Source of the DNA: Pyxidicoccus sp. MSG2
GTDB taxonomy: Bacteria > Myxococcota > Myxococcia > Myxococcales > Myxococcaceae
Length of the DNA: 64,000 bases
Direction: 5' to 3'
Assembly: GCF_026626705.1 (NCBI RefSeq)
Contig: NZ_JAPNKC010000001.1
Coordinates: forward strand, 4,712,001 to 4,776,000
Shown: in pieces, positions 36,859-44,761 of the stretch
Layout: every line of letters begins with the position of its first letter
Position numbering within the stretch: position 1 is the first letter of the stretch
Notes under the pieces: generated by a model
What the model saw: the letters and a program-made list of their open reading frames with translations, nothing else
Told to the model about the DNA's origin: nothing
Database searches by the model: none
Program-made: the position numbers and the translations under genes

Positions 36859-38304
36859 CTATGGGCCGTCGTGTCCGACGTGCTCCGAGGGAGCCGAGGT
36901 GGGCGGACGCGGTTTCGCAAATGCGGGGCCGTAACATGCGCCCTTGAACACGTAATAGTTGTAGTTCTCGTCGCAGTCCTTCACGTCAATTTCCAGCTTC
37001 AGCCAGCACCCGCCATTGATAGGAACCTGCCCCCTGATGGGACAGCGCCCCGTGGCGTCTGGCCGCAACTGTCCTGAAAGCGGCCTGGGAGGCACGTCCA
37101 CCGAGATGGTCGGCCACACGGCAGGCGCCCGAGCCAGCGACACCGGGGCCGTCAACGCGGTGTCTCCGACCGCCACGGTGCCGGCATCCCTTGCCTCCTC
37201 GGGCGCTGACGCGTGTCGCGGCTCGGGCTCTTCTCCGGGCTGCACGCTCAGCGTCATCCCCCCGGCTGCCAACGCCACGGCTCCTCCCAGGCTGGCCGCC
37301 GCGAGCCAGGAGCGATTGAGACGCCCAGGCGCCCGTGGCACGACGTGCCGGGGGACGGCCCATACATCCTTGGGCCAGGCCTCCTCCCTGGCGAAGAGAG
37401 GCACCTCCGCTTCCGGCCCCGCCTTCCTCGCGGCCCGCTCCAGCGCCTCGGCCAGCTCGCGCGCACTGCCACGCGCCTCGGGCCGCACCAAGAGCATCCG
37501 CGACACGAGCTCGCTCAGCTCCGCGCAGCAGCGGACGTTGACGATGCGTGCAGGCCGTGGACCCGCCCCCTCCGGGCTCCAGACGTGGGAGTCCTTGTCC
37601 AGCGGCGACACCGAGGGAGGGTATTCGCCAGTCACCAGCCGGTATGCAGTCACTCCCAATGCGAAGACATCATCCGCCGGCCCGGGCGCGTAGGCGGGGG
37701 TCGACTCGAGGATGGGGAGCCGCACGGAGCGCAAGGCCTCCGGCGAGCGGTAGGGCGGAGTCCCGGGAGGAAATGGCGGCGACGTCAGTGGGACGGCACC
37801 CACGTAGTGTCCGCAGCCGAAGTCGGTGAGGAAGACCTGGCCGTCCGTGGCGCTCACGAGGACGTTGTCGCCCTTCACATCTCTGTGGACGCCCTCGACG
37901 GCATGAGTGGCAGCCAGGGCCCGCGCGAGGCGGGCGAAGGCGTGAAGCACCTGGCGGGAGCTGGGGCTCACCACCTGTGCCCATTCGTACAGGGACAGGC
38001 CCTCTATCCACTCCATCGCGAGCCAGGGATGGGAGAGGCCCCACGGCGATTGCCAGCTCCCATGGTCCACGAGGCGCGGGACGCTCGGGTGGCAGATGCG
38101 GGAGAGCAGCTCCACCTCTCGTGCGAAGCGCTCATCTCCGGGACGCAGGGCCAGCTTGAGGGCGACGGGTCCGGGCCTCCCCTCAACGCCGAAGGCGCGG
38201 TAGACGGCGCCGTAGGCTCCATAGCCCCTCCGCTCCATCACGCGCCACGGCCCCACCCTCGTCCCCGACGGGAGGCATGACGGATTCAGGTGGCCAGGCT
38301 GCAT
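36859..38304 (-). CDS. Ser/Thr protein kinase with transmembrane anchor and extracytoplasmic tail
   Basis: 481 residues. The kinase domain (about 18-300) has a glycine loop RRGYGAYGAVY, Lys50 (PVALKL), HRDVKGDN (D142, N147), TDFG (D161) and PPYRSPE, so it looks catalytically intact. One membrane segment lies near 340-362 (WLAAASLGGAVALAAGGMTLSV). The outer tail ends in a short Cys-rich module (CPIRGQVPINGGCWLKLEIDVKDCDENYNYYVFKGACYGP) that recurs in myxobacterial kinases by recollection. Substrates are unknown. It is bracketed by inverted repeats, with stops and starts 23 and 88 bp from them. Confidence 0.93.
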   Translation of the reverse strand: MQPGHLNPSCLPSGTRVGPWRVMERRGYGAYGAVYRAFGVEGRPGPVALKLALRPGDERFAREVELLSRICHPSVPRLVDHGSWQSPWGLSHPWLAMEWIEGLSLYEWAQVVSPSSRQVLHAFARLARALAATHAVEGVHRDVKGDNVLVSATDGQVFLTDFGCGHYVGAVPLTSPPFPPGTPPYRSPEALRSVRLPILESTPAYAPGPADDVFALGVTAYRLVTGEYPPSVSPLDKDSHVWSPEGAGPRPARIVNVRCCAELSELVSRMLLVRPEARGSARELAEALERAARKAGPEAEVPLFAREEAWPKDVWAVPRHVVPRAPGRLNRSWLAAASLGGAVALAAGGMTLSVQPGEEPEPRHASAPEEARDAGTVAVGDTALTAPVSLARAPAVWPTISVDVPPRPLSGQLRPDATGRCPIRGQVPINGGCWLKLEIDVKDCDENYNYYVFKGACYGPAFAKPRPPTSAPSEHVGHDGP

Positions 38305-38392
38305 GGGTGCCCCACGGGAGGATTCGCTGCGCTCGCGGCAAGCCTACCGTCCGCATCGGCCCGTGTCAGCGCAATCCCCTGGGTGGGGTGTC

Positions 38393-38439
38393 GCCAGCGG
38401 AGCCTGACTCACAGGACCTGTTCCGCCCGCGACTGTCCC
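38393..38439 (-). repeat. right copy of the 47-bp inverted repeat
   Basis: Inverse complement of 36790-36836 (43/47). Read on the minus strand it encodes the last residues of the AraC-family protein (GQSRAEQVL and the TGA stop). Confidence 0.93.
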
Positions 38440-39347
38440 ACTCCAGCACGGCGGCCCCGGCGCCAGGCCGTGGGGGTGGTGCCGCGCTCACGCGAGAAGG
38501 CACGAGCGAACGCCGACTCACTGTCGTACCCTACGCGCGCGGCGATGGTCTTCACCGGCGCGTCGCTGGACTCCAGCAGCGCCGCGGCGCGGTCGATGCG
38601 CAGCCGCCGGAGGTAGTGGCCCAGGGGCTCCCCCAGGAGCGCCGTCGTCCGCTCCGCCAGCACCGAGCGCGATACGCCCACGCGCGCCGCGAGCGCTCCC
38701 AATTCCCAGTCCTCCTCGGGCCGTGCGCGGGCCTGCACCAGCGCCGCCACCACGCGCTCGTCGCGCACCGCATCGGCGCCCGGCAGGGACGCGCTCGCAT
38801 CGCGGAGCGCATGCGCGAAGAGGGCACGGGCCCACGTCGTCGCGATTTCCTGCCGCAGCGAGGGCGACAGCTCATGCGCCCCGGCCAGCAGGGACAGCGT
38901 CTCACGCAGCCAGCGGCCCAGGCCCGGGTCCTCGGCGGGCACCCGGACGATGGGCGACAGCAGGCCGAGCCACGGGGCGTCACGCGTGTCGAGGTCGAAG
39001 TCGACGATGACGAGCCGGGAGGAGGGCTCGCGCGTGTTCGACCAGGCGCTCGCGGCCACCTGGCGCATGCCCTCGCAGGCGCTGCCGCCTGGAGGGATGG
39101 AGGTGGCCAGCCCATCCCGGACGACGTGCGCGTCGGTGCGCGGCAGGAAGGCCAGCTCGCCGGCACGCAGGTGCACCCGCTGCCGGGGCAGGTCCAGGAC
39201 TCCCCCTCCACCGAGCGTCGCATACAGGCGTGCCCTTCCCGGCTCCGCGGCACGGTGCTTGCCCCAGCGCCCATCCAGCTCCAGGTGGGTGATGTCACTG
39301 CCACGAACGCCGAGGGAGCGGGACAGCTCATCAAAGGACGACGTCAT
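38409..39347 (-). CDS. AraC-family transcriptional regulator
   Basis: 312 residues. N-terminal cupin/AraC-binding domain (DLPRQRVHLRAGELAFLPRTDAHVV; AraC_binding_2/cupin_6 style) and a C-terminal double helix-turn-helix (LGALAARVGVSRSVLAERTTALLGEPLGHYLRRLRIDRAAALL ... IAARVGYDSESAFARAFSRERGTTPTAWRR). The final nine residues and stop come from the 47-bp repeat, so the natural C-terminus was probably replaced, but both HTH motifs are intact. It faces the NTF2-like/NmrA-like operon, its probable target. ATG 39347 chosen; no clear Shine-Dalgarno site. Confidence 0.9.
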   Translation of the reverse strand: MTSSFDELSRSLGVRGSDITHLELDGRWGKHRAAEPGRARLYATLGGGGVLDLPRQRVHLRAGELAFLPRTDAHVVRDGLATSIPPGGSACEGMRQVAASAWSNTREPSSRLVIVDFDLDTRDAPWLGLLSPIVRVPAEDPGLGRWLRETLSLLAGAHELSPSLRQEIATTWARALFAHALRDASASLPGADAVRDERVVAALVQARARPEEDWELGALAARVGVSRSVLAERTTALLGEPLGHYLRRLRIDRAAALLESSDAPVKTIAARVGYDSESAFARAFSRERGTTPTAWRRGRRAGVGQSRAEQVL

Positions 39348-39503
39348 GCGCGGAAAGGTAACACCGGGTCCGGCTCCGGGCCGGCTGTGTCGCAGGACGC
39401 GCGGCACGGCAATGCGGACGCCCTGCACAGGAGCCCTTCCCATCCTTCTCTCCAGACGGAGCGGCGCCCGGATGGCGCCAACGCCCCCACGGGAGAGACC
39501 CCC

Positions 39504-39953
39504 ATGTCCAACGACTCAAGGCCCCGCAACGCCCTGGAAGCCCTCGACGCGCACCTCCACCTCATCACCCGAGACATCGAACGCTGGCTCACGCTCTTCG
39601 CCGAAGACGCCGTCGTCGAGTTCCCCTACGCCACCGGCGCCAAGGTCCCTGCCCGCCTGGTGGGCAAGGCGGCAATCCGGGACTACTTCTCCCGCACGCC
39701 GGACGTGTTCAAGGACCTGCGGTTCCGCGACGTGCGCCGGTACGCCACCACGGACCCGGACCTCGCCATCGGTGAGGCCCACGGCTCGGCGACGATTGCG
39801 ACGACGTCCCTGCCCTACGAGCAGGACTACGTCTTCTTCGTCCACCTCCGCGACGGGGCCATCATCCGCTACCGCGAATACTGGAACGTCGCCGCCGCGA
39901 ACGAGTCCTTCGGCGGCCTGTCGCAGGTGGCCAGCGCCATGGGGGCAAAGTGA
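39504..39953 (+). CDS. NTF2/SnoaL-like protein
   Basis: 149 residues. The pattern LEALDAHLHLITRDIERWLTLFAEDAVVEFPYATGAKVPARLVGKAAIRDYF ... YVFFVHLRDGAIIRYREYWN is the SnoaL/ketosteroid-isomerase-like fold with an aromatic-lined pocket. Such proteins are often small-molecule isomerases or binders. GGAGAG precedes the start. Its TGA overlaps the next gene's start codon(s), so the two are co-expressed. Confidence 0.87.
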   Translation: MSNDSRPRNALEALDAHLHLITRDIERWLTLFAEDAVVEFPYATGAKVPARLVGKAAIRDYFSRTPDVFKDLRFRDVRRYATTDPDLAIGEAHGSATIATTSLPYEQDYVFFVHLRDGAIIRYREYWNVAAANESFGGLSQVASAMGAK

Positions 39954-40813
39954 TGCGAGCGCTCGTCCTCGGAGGTACCGGACAGACCGGAACGCTCGTG
40001 GCCCGGGGGTTGGGTGAGCGCGGCGTCGCGGTGCGCACCGCGAGCCGGAGTGCCCAGGCCGGAGACCATGCCGTGTTCGACTGGGAGCGCGGCGAGACGC
40101 ACGAGGCAGCGCTGCGCGACGTCGAGGCCGTATTCCTCGTGGCTCCCGCGACGGCCGGGGACCCGGCCCAGGTCATGGTGCCGTTCATCGAGCGGGCCGT
40201 ATCAATGGGCGTCCGGAGCTTCGTCCTCCTGAGCTCGTCGGCCATTGAGGAAGGGACACCGGGGATGGGCGCCGTGCACGCGGCGCTGCGGGCCCGGGCC
40301 CCGGGCTGGACGGTGCTCCGCCCTTCGTGGTTCATGCAGAACTTCTTCCAGCCGCGACACCACCTGGCCCAGGGCCTTGCCCGGAATGGGCAGATGCTCA
40401 CCGCCACGGGACAGGGCCGCGTCGGGCTCATCGATGTCGCCGACATCGCGGCGGTCGCAGTGGAGACGCTGCTGGCTCCGGTGAACCAGGCGCCCGTGCT
40501 GACGGGCCCGGAGGCGCTGTCGTACGACGAGGTGGCGGCCATCCTGTCCGAGGTCACGGGCCGGCGACTGGAGCACCGGGCAGTCTCCGTGGACGAGGCC
40601 CGCGCCTCCATGATGTCCGCCGGCATTCCCGAGGCCTACGCGTCACTGCTGGCTGGCATGGAGGCGTCCATCGCGCGTGGCAGCGAGGACCGCACCACGG
40701 ACTCGGTGCTTCGAATCACCGGCCGGCGTCCGCGCTCGTTCCGCGAGGTCGCCTCGCGCATCACGAAGACGCGCGACGCGGGCCTCGCGCAGAGTGGCCA
40801 TCAAGGAGAGTAG
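39953..40813 (+). CDS. NmrA-like NAD(P)-binding protein
   Basis: 286 residues from the ATG at 39953; a GTG at 39950 is also possible, and both overlap the preceding stop. Rossmann motif MRALVLGGTGQTGTLVARGL; the rest fits NmrA/HSCARG and quinone-reductase-like atypical SDRs (VPFIERAVSMGVRSFVLLSSS, TVLRPSWFMQNFF). It may be a redox sensor or reductase. Under likely AraC-family control with the NTF2-like gene. It overlaps the convergent gene by 13 bp. Confidence 0.88.
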   Translation: MRALVLGGTGQTGTLVARGLGERGVAVRTASRSAQAGDHAVFDWERGETHEAALRDVEAVFLVAPATAGDPAQVMVPFIERAVSMGVRSFVLLSSSAIEEGTPGMGAVHAALRARAPGWTVLRPSWFMQNFFQPRHHLAQGLARNGQMLTATGQGRVGLIDVADIAAVAVETLLAPVNQAPVLTGPEALSYDEVAAILSEVTGRRLEHRAVSVDEARASMMSAGIPEAYASLLAGMEASIARGSEDRTTDSVLRITGRRPRSFREVASRITKTRDAGLAQSGHQGE

Positions 40814-41925
40814 GAGTCTGGAGCTGTCAGCCATCTCTCCATGGCTCGACTCAAGGCGTTGGCGAACCGCAGGGAGCGGTTCTCCCAGTTGGCATTGTCG
40901 CGGAAGCTGGGATCAAACTCGACGTGCAGGAAGCGTCCGGTGTCTTCCTCTCCGACCGCGCATTGATTGCCGCGGTTGAGTTGATGCGCGTTCACATTGG
41001 TGTTGTGGCAGCCCGTGGGGCGTAGGTAGTTGTACGACGCAGGGAAGTCACTACACAGCGAGAACTCACCGCGTTGCGCGGCATCGAAGAACTCTGGCAG
41101 GGCTTCACCCACCAACTGCGGCCCGGACTTGTATCGCGTGGTGAATCGGGAGTTGAAGCTGTTGACCAGCAACAGGTGGAAGTTCGGGGCCCCTACCATG
41201 CCGTGCAGTTGAACGAAGAACGCGTAGGGATACATGCTTGCGAGGTTGGTATGGGCTCGATGAAACAACGTCGAGACGGAATGCGCGCCATCCGAAATGG
41301 GACTGCCCTGGCACGCGACCTTCTCGCTGCTGGAGCCTTTGTGGATCGCATTCATGAGCAGGATCCGCGCGCGGGTGTTGGCCATCACGGTCGTGGCGGT
41401 GCGAAAGACCCCGTCGGTTCCCTCATGAGGGGATGAAAGAATCAGGGGAGCCACCGGGTTGGCGTGCGTCTCGGGCTGGCTGGGAATCTGTATCTGGCCT
41501 ACACGCCAGATGAAGGCGACCCGCCTGGCGCTGAGAGGCGCCCAGAAGAAGACCATGGTGTCATCCGCGCTGCCGAGCCGGCATCCCTTCATGCTCACGG
41601 CCTCGAGGGCGGCTTGAAGTCGAGGCAGGTCCTCTGCTTCCAGCGAGTCGAAGACCTCCCGCACCTTCACGACGGCGCCATCGCCAGGGGGCTCATAGTT
41701 CGGCACCTTCTGTCCCACGTGGGGGAGAATCGGTGACCAGAGCTCATTCTGGGGCTCACAAGGTGCAAAGGCGTTCAGAACCTCCTCGCCTTGAGGGGAC
41801 AGGCCAGAGGGCGCTGTTCCTCCACCAGACAAGGACAGAGCGGAGACGCTGGGGGGTGCCGCCTCTGCGCCAGACACCGACAAACACGCTGCCGCCAAGC
41901 ACACCAGAACATCATTCAGCCTCAT
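40801..41925 (-). CDS. secreted hypothetical protein
   Basis: 374 residues. Signal peptide MRLNDVLVCLAAACLSVSGAEA. The central segment ILSSPHEGTDGVFRTATTVM ... HRAHTNLASMYPYAFFVQLHGM has conserved-looking His residues that could coordinate a metal, as in some amidohydrolase or peptidase families, but I cannot assign one. Its AGGAGG site (just above 41925) lies at the edge of the IS66 relic. The 3' end overlaps the NmrA-like gene. Confidence 0.72.
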   Translation of the reverse strand: MRLNDVLVCLAAACLSVSGAEAAPPSVSALSLSGGGTAPSGLSPQGEEVLNAFAPCEPQNELWSPILPHVGQKVPNYEPPGDGAVVKVREVFDSLEAEDLPRLQAALEAVSMKGCRLGSADDTMVFFWAPLSARRVAFIWRVGQIQIPSQPETHANPVAPLILSSPHEGTDGVFRTATTVMANTRARILLMNAIHKGSSSEKVACQGSPISDGAHSVSTLFHRAHTNLASMYPYAFFVQLHGMVGAPNFHLLLVNSFNSRFTTRYKSGPQLVGEALPEFFDAAQRGEFSLCSDFPASYNYLRPTGCHNTNVNAHQLNRGNQCAVGEEDTGRFLHVEFDPSFRDNANWENRSLRFANALSRAMERWLTAPDSYSP

Positions 41926-41929
41926 GGAG

Positions 41930-42122
41930 CCTCCTGGAGAGGGACCTGCGCCATGCCGTCATCTGGCGCAAGACGAGCCTCGGCTCCCAGAGCGAGGACG
42001 GCAGCCGCTTCGTCGAACGCATCCTCACCGAGGTGATGAGCCCCAGGGAAGAGGAGCGCAACGTGCTCGACCCTCTCACGGCCGCCCTCGAAGCTCATCT
42101 CCACGGAGCTCCCGCGCCCTCG
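41930..42122 (+). pseudogene. IS66-family transposase (TnpC) C-terminal relic
   Basis: Reads LLERDLRHAVIWRKTSLGSQSEDG, then SRFVERILTEVMSPREEERNVLDPLTAALEAHLHGAPAPS, matching the extreme C-terminus of IS66-type transposases. Nothing upstream in the frame belongs to the family, since that DNA is the antisense of the secreted hypothetical gene. Confidence 0.75.
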
Positions 42123-42138
42123 CCGCGGCCCGGCACGT

Positions 42139-42180
42139 CACCTCCAGCACCTGAAGCCGCCAGACACTTCTGCGCCGCTC
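42139..42180 (+). pseudogene. short IS91-type transposase scar, copy 3
   Basis: The frame HLQHLKPPDTSAPL corresponds to ILQHLTLPDTPAPL in the relic at 16.55 kb. It is fused in frame to the TPR fragment that follows. Too short for certainty on its own. Confidence 0.5.
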
Positions 42181-42360
42181 GAGGCCGGGCGCTTCCGCGA
42201 GGCCGAGGCCGTCTGCCACGAGGACCTCCGCCTCAACCCCAAGAATGGCTGGGGCCTCTTCGGCCTCACCCTCGCGCTCGAGGGCCAGGGTCGAAAGGAC
42301 GAGGCGGCACGCAGCCGCGCGGACTTCGAGAAGGCGTGGGCGCGCACGGACTGCTCCTCA
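42181..42360 (+). pseudogene. TPR-protein C-terminal fragment
   Basis: EAGRFREAEAVCHEDLRLNPKNGWGLFGLTLALEGQGRKDEAARSRADFEKAWARTD is a typical last tetratricopeptide repeat of a longer TPR protein. After it the frame turns into low-complexity sequence without a family match. No start or upstream repeats exist because the mobile scars replace them. Confidence 0.65.
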
Positions 42361-42507
42361 CCATCCCCCGGGAAGCCCCCACCTGTGCGCGGTGTCGAAG
42401 CTCCCGTTGAAGCGAGCCCCTTCCGCCTTGTCCTCGTGCAGCCAGAAGAACCGGCCCATCAATCCTCACGCTCCCGGTCGCGAATCGTAGACCTGGCGTC
42501 AGGCCAC

Positions 42508-43452
42508 TCAGCCCCCGTGCACCATGCGCAGGAATCCGCGCGAGGGCACCGCCGAGGCTGAAGCCAGCAACTCCGGCGCCGGCCACGCGTTGCTCGGGCG
42601 GCCCTCCGCGAGGAAGGACACCGCGGGCGTCACCACCTCCGGCGCATACAGGATGCGGTGGTGCCCCAGCCCCTCCGTGCGCGTCAGCTTCGCGCCCGGC
42701 CACGCGCGAGCCACCGCCTCACCCGCCTCCAACGGCACCTCCCTGTCCCCCACGTCGTGGAAGATGCGCAGTGGCACCTGCAACAGGGGTGCGAAATTGG
42801 GAAGCGCCAGGTCCCTCAGTCGCATGTCGAACCGCGCCTCGATTCGCGCCGCCATCCGCTTCTGCACGCCCTCCGACAGGCCCACCGTCTTCCCGAAGGC
42901 CTTGATGCCCCAGCGAGGGTCCGACGGCGGGGAGAGGAACACCGCGCGCTCCACCCGCAGCCCGTCCCGCAGCGCCACCGCCGTGGCCGCCGCGCCGAAC
43001 GAGTGCGCCACCACCGCATACGGCCCGCCCGTGGCCCGCCCCACCCACGCCACCATGTCCGCCATCTCCGGCAGCGAGCTGGTGCGCCCGGACGACACCC
43101 CGTGCCCCGGCGCGTCGTACGTCACCACCGAGAAGCCCGCCTCCACCAGCGGCGCCACGAAGGCCGTGAGCTGCCCGCCATAGCCGCTCCACCCGTGCAC
43201 CAGCAGCACCCGCGGGCCCTCGCCCCAGCTCCACACCGACACCTTCTCGCCGCCCAGCTTCAGCACCCGCTGCTGCCCCCGGGCCAGCACCGCCTCGGCC
43301 GTGCGCGAGCGCCGCGTCCGCTGGGGCGTCAGGAACAGCCGCTCCGCCCACGCCGCCGCCAGCCCCGGAGCCACCGCTCCCAGCCCCTTCGCCGTGGCCC
43401 GTACTCCCAGCAGCGCCATTTGAGTCCGAACGTTCGTGCTATTTTCTGCCAT
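42508..43452 (-). CDS. alpha/beta hydrolase
   Basis: 314 residues. Oxyanion HGWSGYGGQL, nucleophile Ser in AHSFGAAA, acid in HDVGDREVP and His in GLGHHRIL give a full triad. The start MAENSTNVRTQMALLG has GAGGAC upstream. Probably a cytosolic esterase or lipase-like enzyme of unknown substrate. It lies 40 bp downstream of a TetR-family gene in the same direction, so it is probably repressed by it and inducible by a small molecule. Confidence 0.88.
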   Translation of the reverse strand: MAENSTNVRTQMALLGVRATAKGLGAVAPGLAAAWAERLFLTPQRTRRSRTAEAVLARGQQRVLKLGGEKVSVWSWGEGPRVLLVHGWSGYGGQLTAFVAPLVEAGFSVVTYDAPGHGVSSGRTSSLPEMADMVAWVGRATGGPYAVVAHSFGAAATAVALRDGLRVERAVFLSPPSDPRWGIKAFGKTVGLSEGVQKRMAARIEARFDMRLRDLALPNFAPLLQVPLRIFHDVGDREVPLEAGEAVARAWPGAKLTRTEGLGHHRILYAPEVVTPAVSFLAEGRPSNAWPAPELLASASAVPSRGFLRMVHGG

Positions 43453-43491
43453 GATGAGGTCCTCCTCGGAAGGACACGGGAACAACGGAAG

Positions 43492-44091
43492 TCAGTGGGT
43501 GGGGTTGCGGGCGGCGGCCACGAGCGCGTCGAAGGCGCGCCGGGCACGGTCCTCGGCCCTGGGGTCTCTCATCAGCCGCCGCGAGTGGTGGAAGCCCAGC
43601 ATCGCCGCGTACTCGTCGTGGGCGAACTGCTCCACGTCCAGGTCCTTGCGGAAGTGCCCCTCCGCCACGGCGATGCGCGCGGCCTGGGCCAGGCAGTCCA
43701 GCCAGTCCCGCTGGCTCTGCACCAGCGTGTCCCGCGCGGGGCCCTCCGCGTCGTCCAATTCCGCCGCCGCCGCCACGAAGATGCAGCCGCCCTCGAGAAT
43801 CTTGTCCTTGTCCCAGGTGAGCCAGCCCTCGAAGAGGGCGCGCACCCGGGGCTCGCCGCGGGGCCGGGCGAGGGCCGGGCGGACGACGCGCTCGGTGAAG
43901 ACCCCGGTGGCCGTCTGGAGCACCTGCACCTGGAGTTCCGTCTTGGACTTGAAGTGCGCGAAGAGGCCGCTCTTGGAGAGGTTCAACTCCTCCGCCAGCC
44001 CGCCAATGCTCAGCCCTTGCAGCCCCACCCGGCTCGCCAGCCGGATGGCCGTCTCCAGGATGGTCTGGTGCGTGAGCTCGCCCTTGCGCAT
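43492..44091 (-). CDS. TetR-family transcriptional repressor
   Basis: 199 residues. N-terminal HTH: LTHQTILETAIRLASRVGLQGLSIGGLAEELNLSKSGLFAHFKSK. The C-terminal region fits the TetR_C_6/YcdC-type ligand domain (CIFVAAAAELDD ... RDTLVQSQRDWLDCLAQAARIAV). First gene of a two-gene unit with the hydrolase. An imperfect palindrome lies just upstream at 44103-44119. Confidence 0.92.
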   Translation of the reverse strand: MRKGELTHQTILETAIRLASRVGLQGLSIGGLAEELNLSKSGLFAHFKSKTELQVQVLQTATGVFTERVVRPALARPRGEPRVRALFEGWLTWDKDKILEGGCIFVAAAAELDDAEGPARDTLVQSQRDWLDCLAQAARIAVAEGHFRKDLDVEQFAHDEYAAMLGFHHSRRLMRDPRAEDRARRAFDALVAAARNPTH

Positions 44092-44102
44092 GGGCCTTGT
44101 TT

Positions 44103-44119
44103 AAAACGACCGTGCTTTT
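44103..44119. promoter_or_regulatory. candidate TetR operator
   Basis: AAAACGACCGTGCTTTT is an imperfect palindrome (12 of 17 positions symmetric) 12 bp upstream of the tetR start, in a locally AT-rich patch. Autorepressor sites of this family commonly have this form. A perfect 10-bp palindrome CGAACGTTCG lies at 43427-43436, just inside the hydrolase coding start. Confidence 0.4.
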
Positions 44120-44149
44120 TCTGCAAGCCCTTCTCAGCCCTCGCCGGCG

Positions 44150-44590
44150 TCAGCCCTCGGTATTCCGGAGGAAGTCGGCCACCTGGGCGAAGCGCTCGTC
44201 GAGGAAGCGGCGCAGGCCGCCGGTGACGCCCCGCGCGTCCAGGGCGCGGCGCATGGAGCGCAGCCACGCGTCGCGCATGCCGGTGTCCACGGGCAGGTGG
44301 CCGTGGCGCATGCGCAGGCGCGGGTGGCCGTGGCGCTCGGAGTAGTGCTGGGGCCCGCCCAGCCACCCCATGAGGAAGAGGCCGAAGCGCTCGCGCGTGC
44401 CCGCATTCACGCGGCCCTCCGCGTCCAATTCGTGCAGCTTCGCCAGCGCCGGCTCCCCGGCATCCATGGCGTCGTAGAAGGCGTGGGCCAGCGCGCGCGT
44501 CGCCTCCTCGCCACCGAGCCGCTGGTACGGCGTGTCGTCCAGGGTAGGCACCCAGTCATCCGAGGGAGGCATCTTCAGTTCAACGGGCAT
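44150..44590 (-). CDS. truncated haemoglobin, group II-like
   Basis: 146 residues. Matches the 2-over-2 globin family: YQRLGGEEATRALAHAFYDAMD, then FGLFLMGWLGGPQHYSERHGHPRLRMRHGHLPVD, with the proximal His in the latter and Trp in RDAWLRSM. Group II members bind O2 or NO and may serve in detoxification. The start was chosen for an AAGGAAG site. It is divergent from the hybrid kinase gene. Confidence 0.9.
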   Translation of the reverse strand: MPVELKMPPSDDWVPTLDDTPYQRLGGEEATRALAHAFYDAMDAGEPALAKLHELDAEGRVNAGTRERFGLFLMGWLGGPQHYSERHGHPRLRMRHGHLPVDTGMRDAWLRSMRRALDARGVTGGLRRFLDERFAQVADFLRNTEG

Positions 44591-44761
44591 GGCTTCCTTC
44601 AACTCCGGGGACACGGCGCGTCCATCCTGGCGCGGCGGGCCGCCGCGCGCACGCGCAAGGATTGCGTGCCTGGAGGGCAGGCAAGGTGGCGTACGGTGTA
44701 CACCCCTCCCGGCGGAGAATTGACCGGGGAAAGTCATGGTTGCTAAGGCCCTGGGCTCCCC

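Larger units (their letters stand above)
36790..38439. mobile_element. putative 1.65-kb mobile unit: kinase gene between 47-bp inverted repeats
   Basis: Outward-facing ends both begin GGGACAG. The single cargo is the Ser/Thr kinase gene; no transposase is encoded, so mobility would need help in trans (MITE-like or element-trapped gene). No target-site duplication is obvious at the outer edges. The right end lies inside the 3' end of the AraC-family reading frame. The first bases of the repeat also occur next to the IS91 scar at 16.68 kb. Confidence 0.55.
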
